Shown: positions 8,967 through 16,657, numbered from the stretch's first letter. The stretch: 64,000 nucleotides of DNA from Heyndrickxia sporothermodurans (GCA_018333075.1 BORH01000003.1:1-64000); one strand, 5' to 3'. Numbers and translations are program-made. Notes: generated by a model not told the origin, from the sequence alone.

Positions 8967-9536
8967 ATGAGTATCGCTAACTTCAAGAGGAGCCTTTTCA
9001 TCCTAAACCAAATTGTTTATTTTGACGACAATGATTTCCTTAGAGAAAAGTCCTCAAATGTGTTGGAAATGCAAAAAATTATTTTGAAGGCTGAAGAATT
9101 ATTAAATCAAACTAAGAATGAAGAGGATTTGTATTTTATTTATGGAACATTGGGTAATCTTTATAGAATTATCGGTCAACCAAAAAAGGCTTTAGTATAT
9201 CTTACTTTTTGTCTTGACTTTGCACAAAAGAAAGGAAATATACGAAAAGAAATAGTTTCTTTAATACGTCTTGGCGAAGCACAAAAGTATGATAACCAAC
9301 ACTTAATGGCATTAGAAACTTTTAATGAAGCTTTAAAAAAATGTATAGACCACGATGAAACTGATTATAAGGATTTCATTTTACAACATAAAGGTAAATG
9401 TCTAATGGAGTTAGGAAAGGCTGAAAAATGCTTATTAAAATCTTTAAATATAAGGAAAATGAAAAATGACAACACTTTGATAACCTCAACCCAAAAAGCT
9501 TTAGATTTTGTTTACAGTATGAAAAATTCTAATTAG
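8967..9536 (+). CDS. TPR-repeat protein
   Basis: A 189-residue soluble protein, probably a helical scaffold. Repeating tetratricopeptide patterns are visible: about residues 53-86 (YGTLGNLYRIIGQPKKALVY), 92-126 (EIVSLIRLGEAQKYDN then HLMALETFNEALKK) and a shorter one near 135-165. No enzymatic domain is attached. It resembles the TPR part of Rap/NprA-type regulators but is much shorter than these (about 370 residues) and lacks their N-terminal helical bundle. The ATG follows AAGGGGGAAATA. Partner and role cannot be told from position. Confidence 0.75.
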   Translation: MSIANFKRSLFILNQIVYFDDNDFLREKSSNVLEMQKIILKAEELLNQTKNEEDLYFIYGTLGNLYRIIGQPKKALVYLTFCLDFAQKKGNIRKEIVSLIRLGEAQKYDNQHLMALETFNEALKKCIDHDETDYKDFILQHKGKCLMELGKAEKCLLKSLNIRKMKNDNTLITSTQKALDFVYSMKNSN

Positions 9537-9691
9537 TAGTATTTGAATGGATAAGTTTGTAAATATTTGTACTTAAGCTTAATTGCTAGAGCTGTTAGTT
9601 CTTTTGGTGATAAATAGGTATTTCGGAAGAAAAAAGATATTTATTTTAAATATATCAAAATTCAATTAATAGTCGGTTAGGGGGAGCAGAT

Positions 9692-10246
9692 GTGTTTTCA
9701 TTTAAGGTAGATCATGAAATAGAAATTGGATTACTTCAGCAACAACATAAAGAGGAGTTATTCCAATTAATAGACGACAATAGAGAGCACTTAAGAAAGT
9801 GGCTATTATGGGTTGATAAAAGGAAATCTGTTCAGGATTTTGAGACAATCATCCCCCTATGGATAACAAATTACGCAAATAATAACGGATTCGATGCGGG
9901 GATTAGATATAAAGGGACTTTAGTAGGGATGGTAGGTTTGCATTTTATCGATTGGAAGAATAAAACAACCAGTATCGGCTATTTTATTTCTGAAGATGTA
10001 CAGGGAAAAGGCATAGTTACTAGAAGTGTTAAAGCACTAGCAAATTATCTATTCGACGAAATGAATTTAAATCGAATTGAAGTTGAGGTTGCTGTAAATA
10101 ATCGTAAAAGTATGGCAATTCCCGAAAGGTTAGGGTTTGTTCGTGAAGGCATTAAGCGTGATGGTCAATGGCTATATGACCATTATGAAGATTTAATTTT
10201 ATTCAGTCTTTTAAAACGAGATTGGAAGCAAAAAAGTGTGGATTAA
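9692..10246 (+). CDS. RimJ/RimL-type GNAT N-acetyltransferase
   Basis: A 184-residue acetyl-CoA-dependent transferase of the RimJ/RimL/YdaF kind (Acetyltransf_3). It begins with the usual LRxxxEEHxxELFxLIDxNREHLRKWL-like segment (residues 10-40). GYFISEDVQGKGIVTRSVKAL (about 105-125) is the CoA-binding motif, and NRKSMAIPERLGFVREGIKRD near 140-160 matches the family's ERLGF motif. Family members acetylate ribosomal proteins, peptides or amino sugars; the target here is unknown. The GTG start is chosen because AGGGGGAG lies five bases before it; the ATG at 9690 is out of frame. Confidence 0.88.
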   Translation: MFSFKVDHEIEIGLLQQQHKEELFQLIDDNREHLRKWLLWVDKRKSVQDFETIIPLWITNYANNNGFDAGIRYKGTLVGMVGLHFIDWKNKTTSIGYFISEDVQGKGIVTRSVKALANYLFDEMNLNRIEVEVAVNNRKSMAIPERLGFVREGIKRDGQWLYDHYEDLILFSLLKRDWKQKSVD

Positions 10247-10767
10247 TATAAAGGTGGTTAAAACGATACAGCAATGTCTTATTGTAATAACAGATGTAGT
10301 ATCTAAAATTCTGTATAACAGGTAAATGAACAGTTAGCTAATGCTATAAAAGTAGTTAGATGAAATAAATAATGGCAGGTCACATTTTTCCTCTGCATGG
10401 ATGTAAAAGAAATCTAACTTAATAAATTCTTCTAGATTCGATGGATAATTTCATCTATAAACTATTTCTTACGACAATGACCCCCTTTTTGTCATGAAAT
10501 TTAAATACCTTTTAATGTTCTAGGTTCAAAAACGCTGATTTATAATCGCAAAGGATTCTAATTTTTAAGGGTGATTATACTCAAGAATTTGTTTGACAGT
10601 TAGTTCCATATTTAATCTATTTATTATTCTTCTATCTACACAATTTGGAAGATAAGATTGTAAATTTTATATTTACATACTTTTAACTAATTCCAAATAG
10701 TAGATTCATAGATTTTAAACTTTCATAAACGATAATAAAAGAGTACTAAAATATGGATAGGGGATGA
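10247..10767. other. Intergenic stretch
   Basis: No gene found on either strand. A TTGACA at about 10593 has no good -10 at normal spacing. Only the possible Pho-box-like pair at 10672-10688 stands out. Confidence 0.5.
10672..10688 (+). promoter_or_regulatory. Possible PhoP-box half-site pair
   Basis: TTTACA (10672-10677) and TTAACT (10683-10688) are separated by five bases, the spacing of B. subtilis PhoP boxes (TTAACA-like repeats on an 11-base period). They lie about 80 bases before a glycerophosphodiesterase gene. Only two half-sites are present, so this is weak. Confidence 0.2.
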
Positions 10768-11595
10768 TTGAAATTGAAGAAAACATTAATAGGTGCTGGT
10801 TTAGCTTTATCGGTATTATTCAGTCCATTTCAACAGGCATTTGCTGAATCTAAAGGGGAAGTGAGGAAGGTTGATAATGTTGCGCACCGTGGAGCATCTG
10901 GTTATGCACCTGAAAATACCATTGCAGCCTTTGATAAAGCAGTGGAAATGAAGGCGGACTATATTGAAATTGACGTCCAAAGAAGTAAGGATGGTAAGCT
11001 GGTTATTATCCATGATACGACAGTAGATAGAACGACCAATGGTACAGGAAATGTACGAGATTTAACATATAAGCAATTGGAAAATTTAGATGCTGGTAGC
11101 TGGAGAGGGGAACAATTTTCTGGAGAAAAAATTCCTACGTTTGGCCAAATACTTGATCGTTATCGTGGGAAAATTGGGATTTTAATCGAATTAAAATCAC
11201 CTGAGCTGTACCCAGGAATTGAAGAAAGTGTTGTTCAAGAATTAAAAAAGCGCAATTTAGATAAGCCCAAGAATAAAAAAATTATTCTTCAATCCTTTAA
11301 CTTTGAATCTATGAAGAAAACAAATCAGCTTCTTCCGAACGTTCCAATTGGAGTACTCACATCTTCAAATACTGATACGACGCCTCAAGCCTTGAAAGAT
11401 TTTGCCGAATATGCCGATTATTTTAACCCAAGTTATAGTATCGTGACGGAAGACTTAGTCAAGAATGTACACGGGCTTGGAATGAAGATTTCTTCATGGA
11501 CTGTACGGAGCCATGAAGCTGCTGAATTTCTGCTTCAGATGAAGGTGGATGCCATTATAACTGATTATCCGGATTATGTAGATCCTAGAAAATAG
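10768..11595 (+). CDS. glpQ: Secreted glycerophosphodiester phosphodiesterase (GlpQ-like)
   Basis: A 275-residue exported enzyme that hydrolyses glycerophosphodiesters, including teichoic-acid-type polymers in bacilli, to glycerol 3-phosphate and an alcohol. The signal peptide (residues 1-26) ends in QAFA before ES. The GDPD barrel starts with VAHRGASGYAPENT (catalytic His and metal-binding Glu). EIDVQRSKDG and IIHD give further metal and catalytic residues, and LIELKSP is the next strand. The length is close to B. subtilis GlpQ. The start is a TTG with AGGGG just upstream; TTG 10774 is an alternative with better spacing. A Pho-type control is possible but poorly supported. Confidence 0.88.
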   Translation: MKLKKTLIGAGLALSVLFSPFQQAFAESKGEVRKVDNVAHRGASGYAPENTIAAFDKAVEMKADYIEIDVQRSKDGKLVIIHDTTVDRTTNGTGNVRDLTYKQLENLDAGSWRGEQFSGEKIPTFGQILDRYRGKIGILIELKSPELYPGIEESVVQELKKRNLDKPKNKKIILQSFNFESMKKTNQLLPNVPIGVLTSSNTDTTPQALKDFAEYADYFNPSYSIVTEDLVKNVHGLGMKISSWTVRSHEAAEFLLQMKVDAIITDYPDYVDPRK

Positions 11596-12026
11596 ATATT
11601 AAAGTGGTCAATTTACCCATTGAACTTTGTTATTTTGTTAAAATCCACACTTTATATGGAAGATATTTTGCTTGTAATATGAGGAATGAATTGTTGCTTT
11701 CCCCCTTTTGAGATTTTATTTTTCTTATCGTACTAAACGTTCCAATGTTGAACAATGACTGCCTCTGTTAATAATAGAAATAAATAAAACACACCAGACG
11801 GCTTTAATCCTATATTCTAGAGGACTATGGCCGTTTGTTGTTCTTGTAAACAATAATCATGATTATAAAATGTCTACACTCCTCAAAGGAAATCCGATGA
11901 GTCCGTTTGGTAGTAACAGTCTCTTCTTTACTAAGGGAGAAAGATAGTTGAATACCATTCTTAATTATTGTAACATTTAGAATATTATTAATCATAAAGT
12001 ATAAAGCCTTGGGGAGGGAGATATAT
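11596..12026. other. Intergenic stretch with one terminator
   Basis: Apart from the hairpin at 11798-11834 there is nothing recognisable, only AT-rich DNA without supported open frames. Confidence 0.5.
11798..11834 (+). terminator. Imperfect terminator hairpin
   Basis: ACGGCTTTAATCCT (11798-11811) pairs with AGGACTATGGCCGT (11821-11834) at 11 of 14 positions, followed by TTGTTGTTCTTG. It lies about 200 bases past the GlpQ stop. Confidence 0.45.
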
Positions 12027-12404
12027 ATGCCATTAAAAGTAGGAGATATTATTTTGTTTGAACGGACTTTTACAGCAAGGGATGTCGAATTATTTACAAA
12101 GATTTCACGTGATGAAGGAATTCATCATATATCACCTGATGAACAGGGAAGACTTGTAGTTCAGGGATTATTAACGGCAACTCTACCAACCAAAGTAGGT
12201 GGAGATCATAACGTACTGGCTCGTACTATGAATTTTGAGTTTTTAAGACCTGTGTATACGGGGGATACAATAATTTGTGAAGTGAAAATTGATAAATACG
12301 AAAGTCAAGAAAATAATAGAACAGCTATTATGGCATCCTTTTTATGTAAAAATCAGAATGAAAAAGAAGTATTAAAAGGGAATTTTTCAGGTGTAATACT
12401 TTAA
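12027..12404 (+). CDS. MaoC-like (hotdog) acyl dehydratase-family protein
   Basis: A 125-residue single hotdog-fold protein of the MaoC/(R)-specific enoyl-CoA hydratase type. FTARDVELFTKISRDEGIHH (about residues 14-33) carries the Asp and His of the usual DxxxxH hydratase motif. MNFEFLRPVYTGDTI (about 74-88) is the conserved strand that closes the substrate tunnel. Family members hydrate acyl-CoA or acyl-ACP double bonds. The loop after the His is shorter than in classical hydratases, so activity is not certain. ATG 12027 is chosen over an in-frame TTG at 12009 because GGGGAGGGAG lies between them. Confidence 0.75.
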   Translation: MPLKVGDIILFERTFTARDVELFTKISRDEGIHHISPDEQGRLVVQGLLTATLPTKVGGDHNVLARTMNFEFLRPVYTGDTIICEVKIDKYESQENNRTAIMASFLCKNQNEKEVLKGNFSGVIL

Positions 12405-12426
12405 ATTCCGTATACCTTCTTCAATT

Positions 12427-12442
12427 AACGGGTGCATTAATT
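12427..12442. repeat. Dispersed 16-base motif, copy 1
   Basis: AACGGGTGCATTAATT recurs as AACGGATGCATTAGTT at 13139-13154 (14 of 16 identical), both in intergenic DNA. A separate perfect 7-base hairpin (12445-12451 with 12458-12464) follows copy 1 without a T-run. These look like decayed copies of an interspersed element. Confidence 0.35.
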
Positions 12443-12590
12443 CGAAAAGGATGAAAGTCCTTTTATGTTGATTTCTTGTTGAGTTAAAGGGAAGGGAGCT
12501 GAATTAGAAGTCATCTGCAAAAATAGGAATTTTATCAATAGGGAGGGAAATGTAATCTAACGTTATAACATATATGGGGGGATATTGAGC

Positions 12591-13034
12591 GTGTATCAAA
12601 AGGTTAAGAAAACATTTAGAGTAGTAGGCATAGAAGGTAATGGTGCTTTTGCGAATTTGGGTACTGAGGTTCCAAAACTTTCTCAACACTTTCTAGGTCG
12701 TATGGATGAAATTAAGAATCATTCAGGTACTGAAATAGCACTTTTTGAACCTAAAAGGGATGCTAACCATATAGAAGGACACTACTATGTTGGATTAATA
12801 GTAAATGAGATTCTAACTGATGTTCCATTTGGGATGATTTATATCGAAACTGACCAAGATTATGTCACTACAAGGGGTAAAATAAATAATATCGGTAGCC
12901 TTCATAACCAACTATTGAAATGGTCAAATGATCTTGGGTATAAAAGAGACCTAGAATCATATATTATTGAAACTTATCATCCAATGGAAAATGGTGAGGA
13001 AGAAGTAGAAATTTATTTACCAATCCTTATTTAA
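12591..13034 (+). CDS. GyrI-like/AraC effector-binding domain protein
   Basis: A 147-residue protein matching stand-alone effector-binding domains (GyrI/SbmC-like, AraC_E_bind). It has an N-terminal strand (KTFRVVGIEGNGAF), a central HYYVGLIVNEI strand and a C-terminal DLESYIIETYHPMENGEEEVEIYLPI with the family's conserved YEVY-like acidic stretch. Such domains bind small molecules; some hydrolyse cyclopropanes. There is no DNA-binding part. GTG 12591 is preferred because GGGGGGA lies nine bases upstream; TTG 12585 is possible. Function is open. Confidence 0.65.
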   Translation: MYQKVKKTFRVVGIEGNGAFANLGTEVPKLSQHFLGRMDEIKNHSGTEIALFEPKRDANHIEGHYYVGLIVNEILTDVPFGMIYIETDQDYVTTRGKINNIGSLHNQLLKWSNDLGYKRDLESYIIETYHPMENGEEEVEIYLPILI

Positions 13035-13059
13035 CATTTTTCTTTAAGCAAGGAGCACG

Positions 13060-13090
13060 AGCTGAAGATCCATGGGGTTTCAGCTTTTTT
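13060..13090 (+). terminator. Terminator of the GyrI-like gene
   Basis: AGCTGAA (13060-13066) pairs with TTCAGCT (13079-13085), running into six T. Confidence 0.75.
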
Positions 13091-13138
13091 GCTTTTGTAC
13101 TAAATAGGCAGGATAGTTAAATAAGTATCCCCAACAAA

Positions 13139-13154
13139 AACGGATGCATTAGTT
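13139..13154. repeat. Dispersed 16-base motif, copy 2
   Basis: AACGGATGCATTAGTT, near-identical to 12427-12442. The remainder of the gap 13091-13317 shows nothing else. Confidence 0.35.
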
Positions 13155-13317
13155 AAATAAGAACATGTTAAAAATAAAAAACATACAAGATGCCTATAAA
13201 TTTAATTTGATACCCAATGAGGATTAATAAACTATTTGTTAAAATTCAGTTTATATTTCTATAATGGTTCAAGATTACAATTATGGACTTTAACTTGTTA
13301 AGATTGCATGATACGGT

Positions 13318-13353
13318 TCAACAACAAGCAACTAAATAGTTGCTTGTTGTTGA
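13318..13353. promoter_or_regulatory. 36-base perfect palindrome, likely ArsR operator
   Basis: Arms of 17 bases (13318-13334 and 13337-13353) are exact reverse complements around AA. The inner part is AGCAACTA-AA-TAGTTGCT. The right arm runs into the -35 box TTGACA. The half-site AGCAAC recurs in a second palindrome inside the promoter spacer (13355-13372), so the two are probably binding sites of the ArsR protein encoded immediately downstream. Confidence 0.65.
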
Positions 13354-13378
13354 CAGCAACCTTAAAGTTGCTTATACT
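13350..13378 (+). promoter_or_regulatory. SigA-type promoter with operator in the spacer
   Basis: TTGACA (13350-13355), a 17-base spacer and TATACT (13373-13378). The spacer contains AGCAAC-cTTAAa-GTTGCT (13355-13372). Transcription should begin about seven bases after the -10, at or next to the ATG at 13385, with no ribosome binding site between, which predicts a leaderless mRNA. Confidence 0.7.
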
Positions 13379-13384
13379 TCATAT

Positions 13385-13663
13385 ATGAATTGGAACAAAG
13401 ACACTATTTTCAAAGCACTTGGCGACTCGACTCGGCGGCTTATATTAGACGAACTATCCGAACGAAACGAGCTGACGCTGTATGAACTTACGGCACGTCT
13501 CATTATGAAACACGACCTTTCCATTTCGCGACAGGCGATCGCTAAACATCTTACTACATTGGAAGATGCAGGGCTAGTACAATCAAAACGAAAAGGAAAA
13601 TATCGAGTACTTATGTTTAACAACGAACCACTTAAAAACTTACTGAAAGGATGGATAGAGTAA
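13385..13663 (+). CDS. ArsR-family winged-helix regulator
   Basis: A 92-residue repressor with the ArsR/SmtB fold: IFKALGDSTRRLILDEL (residues 7-23) and the recognition helix SRQAIAKHLTTLEDAGLVQSK (about 44-64), then the wing RKGKYRVLMFN. No metal-binding cysteines are present, so it is of the non-metal type that often accompanies VOC or SRPBCC proteins. The ATG at 13385 is chosen because it is where the product begins to match the family, although there is no Shine-Dalgarno; upstream in-frame starts would lie inside the palindrome and promoter. It likely represses itself and the VOC gene downstream. Base composition is richer in G+C than its neighbours, which may hint at transfer. Confidence 0.85.
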   Translation: MNWNKDTIFKALGDSTRRLILDELSERNELTLYELTARLIMKHDLSISRQAIAKHLTTLEDAGLVQSKRKGKYRVLMFNNEPLKNLLKGWIE

Positions 13664-13770
13664 TTTCATAATATCGGAACAGAACTTTCTGACGAATGTG
13701 TAGGTTGTTTTAGTGCAACCAGATTGTTAGCACAGCACCATGCTTCACAAATAACAAAGGAGGAAACAGT

Positions 13771-14154
13771 ATGAAAATCATTGTTACCAGTATATTCGTA
13801 CAGGATCAAGACAAGGCACTGGAGTTTTATTCAGAAAAGCTGGGGTTTGTAAAAAAGGAGGACGTTCCCGTCGGAGAATTTAGGTGGATAACGCTTGTTT
13901 CTCCCGATGATCAGGACGGTACCGAGCTTTTACTCGAACCAAATGACCATCCTGCCGCCAAAGAGTATCAAAAGAAGATATTTGCCGATGGCATCCCAGC
14001 AACAATGTTTGGCGTTGCAGATATTCATAAAGAGTACAAACGATTAATGGAAAAAGGCGTGAAGTTTACTATGGAGCCGACAAAAATGGGCGAAGTCACA
14101 ATAGCTGTCTTCGACGATACATGCGGCAACCTTATTCAGATCGTGCAGAAGTAA
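13771..14154 (+). CDS. VOC-family (glyoxalase/dioxygenase fold) protein
   Basis: A 127-residue vicinal-oxygen-chelate protein with the start ITSIFVQDQDKALEFYSEKLGF and the end CGNLIQIVQ, in which the second half supplies a Gln/Glu-type ligand (FDDTCGNLIQIVQ). Such proteins include glyoxalases, antibiotic-binding proteins and epimerases; the substrate is not predictable. The ATG follows AAGGAGGAAACAGT. It lies 107 bases behind the ArsR gene and probably shares its operator-controlled transcript, as ArsR-VOC pairs usually do. Confidence 0.85.
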   Translation: MKIIVTSIFVQDQDKALEFYSEKLGFVKKEDVPVGEFRWITLVSPDDQDGTELLLEPNDHPAAKEYQKKIFADGIPATMFGVADIHKEYKRLMEKGVKFTMEPTKMGEVTIAVFDDTCGNLIQIVQK

Positions 14155-14281
14155 CTTGAAGTATATAGTACTAATCGACTTTATTTACAAGTTTTAAGTT
14201 CGGTGAAGTGTTTTTTATCAAAAATTAAACAACTTTGAGTTAACCCTATCCTATTTTTAGGATGGGGTTATACATGTTTTA

Positions 14282-14365
14282 AGCACTTTTTCTAGATTCT
14301 TTTTCTATAGTTTGAGGTGTTTAATTTCCTATGCTTTCTTGAATTCGTTTTCTGTTATACCAGCC
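14282..14365 (-). pseudogene. Remnant of an IS3-family transposase C-terminus
   Basis: The minus strand from 14365 reads GWYNRKRIQESIGN, then a stop, then TPQTIEKE. This resembles the end of IS3/IS150-type orfB transposases (YNxKRIxxxLGxxSP). Only about 25 codons remain and a stop interrupts them. No terminal repeats were found. Confidence 0.4.
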
Positions 14366-14395
14366 TTAGGTTAGATAGGTAAAAGAGTTGATAAT

Positions 14396-14442
14396 AAAAG
14401 GACCATTACATAATAGACAGATCTAAAATGTATAGTCCTTTT
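14396..14442. terminator. Bidirectional terminator
   Basis: AAAAGGACCATTACAT (14396-14411) pairs with ATGTATAGTCCTTTT (14428-14442) with one bulge and a T/A-rich flank. It probably ends the HIT-PP2C transcript on the minus strand. Confidence 0.55.
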
Positions 14443-14510
14443 ATTTATATTTTTATTAAACTAGCGCCCCCGATTGTTGAAGAAAAAAACAATTCACTCT
14501 TCAATTTTTT

Positions 14511-15323
14511 CTAAAAATCTTGCTTTATATCACTGGGCATTACAGCATTTTCATTATTAATAACTTCCCAAGAAATTATAGTGGTGCTATCACGAACATT
14601 TTTCTCTTTTACTTCATCCAACAAGGAGATAACACCCTCTTTAAATGGAACTCCTTCAACCATACGGAATATATCCTCTGGTGAACTCAAGTTGGTGTTT
14701 GGACATTCAATTAAACCATCTGTTGTTAAAAATATTTGGGTTTTACCTTTCCTCATTTCCTTTATGCCTGTACTAAAACAAGGTACAGAATGATTAAATG
14801 CACTTTCTTGACCTATCCATTCATAAAAGCTTCTATGGTTCTGCTGATATTCACCTAAAGCGGAGAGTTGAGGGTGATTTAAATATAGAGCACAATCACC
14901 AATGGATAACCAAAAAATATATCTCTCTTTTCTAATCACAATTAAACAAGCAGTTTCACCCTTTATTTTTTGACAATCTTCTTTAAATTTCTTACTGGAG
15001 AATACGGACAAGATGAAGTTATTAACCTCATTAAATGCCTTGCTTGTTTCTAATTTCAATAAATTAATTATTTTTTCGTTATTATTTCTTATAGTGGAAA
15101 TAACCAACTCAGCACTTTGAGCAGTGTTGTGAGCATCAAGAAGAATAACAAATTCCCAATCGTCTTCTGGATTTGCCCAAATCAAACAACCATCTTCATT
15201 CTTATATTGCCCCGCTGAAGAATTACCACCAAAACGACCAAGTACCATTTTGTTTTCGAATACCAAAACATTTAACTCATCAACGAAATGTTTTTGACTA
15301 CCCACCCAGTAATACTCAATCAT
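14511..15323 (-). CDS. PP2C-like protein phosphatase domain protein
   Basis: A 270-residue soluble protein with a divergent PP2C/PPM fold. It has GQYKNEDGCLIW (about residues 38-49, the family's xxNEDxx), VILLDAHN (about 59-66, in place of DGxGG), LSIGDCALYL (about 138-147), LTTDGL and RDSTTIISWEV near the C-terminus (family DNxT/S). The metal aspartates are largely kept, but the glycine motif after the second is altered, so phosphatase activity is uncertain. It overlaps the HIT gene by ATGA (translational coupling) and lies under the same T-box. The target is unknown. Confidence 0.75.
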   Translation of the reverse strand: MIEYYWVGSQKHFVDELNVLVFENKMVLGRFGGNSSAGQYKNEDGCLIWANPEDDWEFVILLDAHNTAQSAELVISTIRNNNEKIINLLKLETSKAFNEVNNFILSVFSSKKFKEDCQKIKGETACLIVIRKERYIFWLSIGDCALYLNHPQLSALGEYQQNHRSFYEWIGQESAFNHSVPCFSTGIKEMRKGKTQIFLTTDGLIECPNTNLSSPEDIFRMVEGVPFKEGVISLLDEVKEKNVRDSTTIISWEVINNENAVMPSDIKQDF

Positions 15324-15787
15324 GCCTTTTCACTTTGGTATTCTTCAGTCTCTAAATAGTTCTTTATCCGTTCACAAAGTTCAACAACTTTATCATTTCC
15401 ACCCATTGGGGCTTCTTCCCAATCATAAACTGCCATCGGACCCCAAAACTCTTCAGGAGTATTAGGGTAACGGGCGACCAAATGAAGATGTAAATGCGGG
15501 ACTGAATTACCTGAAACAAGTGCATAGATATGTTCTGCCTTTTCAGTTTCTTTCAAGGCTCTACTTACCCTTGACATAATAACACCAAAGGCTTCAGCTT
15601 CTTCAATAGTCATTTCGGCAAGAGTTGGGATATGTCTTTTCAAATCAACCATAATATGACCCAAGTAATTTGGTTTTCCATTTTTGTCAATATGCCCAAC
15701 ATACACGTACTCATCTTCATAAATAGTCGTTCCTACTGTGTTAATAGTTCCCTTATGCTTATTACAAATAAAGCAATCTTCGCTCAT
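15320..15787 (-). CDS. HIT-family nucleotide hydrolase/transferase
   Basis: A 155-residue histidine-triad protein. It starts CFICNKHKG (zinc-type Cys pair), and the active-site motif HLHLHLVAR lies at about residues 100-108, with the central histidine as nucleophile. The family cleaves nucleoside phosphoramidates, dinucleoside polyphosphates or aminoacyl-adenylates. The C-terminal extension EFWGPMAVYDWEEAP is typical of a subgroup of Bacillus HIT proteins. The ATG follows AGGGGGAG. It is first in a two-gene operon with a PP2C-like gene, under a T-box of leucine type. That link suggests a role in leucine or aminoacyl-tRNA shortage, which is inference. Confidence 0.88.
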   Translation of the reverse strand: MSEDCFICNKHKGTINTVGTTIYEDEYVYVGHIDKNGKPNYLGHIMVDLKRHIPTLAEMTIEEAEAFGVIMSRVSRALKETEKAEHIYALVSGNSVPHLHLHLVARYPNTPEEFWGPMAVYDWEEAPMGGNDKVVELCERIKNYLETEEYQSEKA

Positions 15788-15822
15788 AAAATACTCCCCC
15801 TAAATTTTTCATTGTTTTTCTA

Positions 15823-16098
15823 AAAAATAAAAAATCCTACCGTCTCAAAAGAGACGATAAGATTTATTTACCGTGGTACCACTCTTCTTAGTTCTATTAG
15901 TTTTAAAAAACTAATAGAACTATCTCAAAACTCGATTACGGAAGTGAACCGTATAGATTTACATATCAATCTATCCACTCATAGGCGAGTTGGGGAGCTT
16001 CATTGACTGTCTTTCACCAAACAACAGCTCTCTAAACAATAAAATCTCCTTAATACTCCTATTCAAAGTGTTTGTTATATAGATAAAATGGGAATTTT
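15823..16098 (-). promoter_or_regulatory. T-box riboswitch leader, specifier CUC (Leu)
   Basis: On the minus strand: a stem I base made by CACTttgaATAGG with CCTATgAGTG; AGTA following the base stem (the specifier-loop E motif); then the specifier CTC at 15989-15987, followed by G. Stem III is a perfect 16-base hairpin (AACTAATAGAACTA-type arms). The T-box core AGAGTGGTACCACGG falls at 15884-15871. The terminator pairs AATCTTATCGTCTC (15864-15851) with GAGACGGTAGGATT (15846-15833) and ends in a T-run. Uncharged tRNA-Leu should permit readthrough into the HIT-PP2C operon. Confidence 0.85.
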
Positions 16099-16104
16099 TC
16101 TAAA

Positions 16105-16133
16105 ATTATAAATTGTAAATCGATAATCGTCAA
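16105..16133 (-). promoter_or_regulatory. SigA-type promoter of the T-box operon
   Basis: On the minus strand, TTGACG (16133-16128), a 17-base spacer and TATAAT (16110-16105). The predicted start is near 16098, just ahead of the T-box stem I. Confidence 0.75.
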
Positions 16134-16240
16134 GCCAATTCTTAATTAAACTATCCTGCTACGTTAGTTGAAAAAGTTTTATATCCCCTTGAAATATTCA
16201 GCTAGTTTTTCATACTCTTTTTTACGCAATCGTTTATTTT

Positions 16241-16426
16241 CTTGTTGAAGATGTTGGGGCTGCCATTGGTCCATTTGCTGGCTATTATTTGATTGAGAAG
16301 ATATTCGGCTTCCAGTATTTATATTGGGGGAGTTCAGCAATCTTATTCATCCTTGCCATTGCATGGAGCATCACCTATGTGAATAAAAGGCTTTCTGCTA
16401 AGCAAACGATTCAATTAGGAAAATAA
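16241..16426 (+). pseudogene. C-terminal fragment of an MFS transporter
   Basis: An open frame of 61 codons ending in TAA at 16424-16426. It encodes LVEDVGAAIGPFAGYYLIEK, then a second membrane segment (WGSSAILFILAIAWSITYV) and a short basic tail. This is the shape of the last two helices of a 12-helix MFS exporter. There is no start codon or ribosome binding site and the upstream part is missing, so it is a decayed remnant. Confidence 0.6.
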
Positions 16427-16436
16427 TAGATACGAG

Positions 16437-16487
16437 AAAATAGTCACAACTTGACAATGATTAATGTTAAGTTTGTGGCTATTTTTT
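16437..16487 (+). terminator. Terminator after the MFS fragment
   Basis: AAATAGTCACAACTT pairs with AAGTTTGTGGCTATT (16469-16483), with a one-base bulge and a G-U pair, ending in six T. It presumably ended the once-intact transporter gene. Confidence 0.7.
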
Positions 16488-16657
16488 CATGGATCAAACT
16501 ATAAAATTTACATAATATTAACAGTATTTTTATAGTTGCTTAATTTATCGTCAACAAAACAATAGTACGTTAGTAATAGAGAACCACAGCACGTAGAAGG
16601 GAGGCACCTAATTACATAAACAATTAGAATACAAATTTTATATAAAAGGAGAAAAGC

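Larger units (their letters stand above)
14155..14510. other. Intergenic stretch: hairpin and transposase remnant
   Basis: Holds a strong 13-base hairpin (14241-14253 with 14258-14270, one G-U pair) without a T-run, a short IS3-like transposase remnant (14282-14365) and the terminator at 14396-14442. Confidence 0.5.

Noticed and set aside
14241-14270. Strong 13-base hairpin considered as a terminator of the VOC gene
   Set aside because: No T-run follows on either strand close by; noted as structure only.
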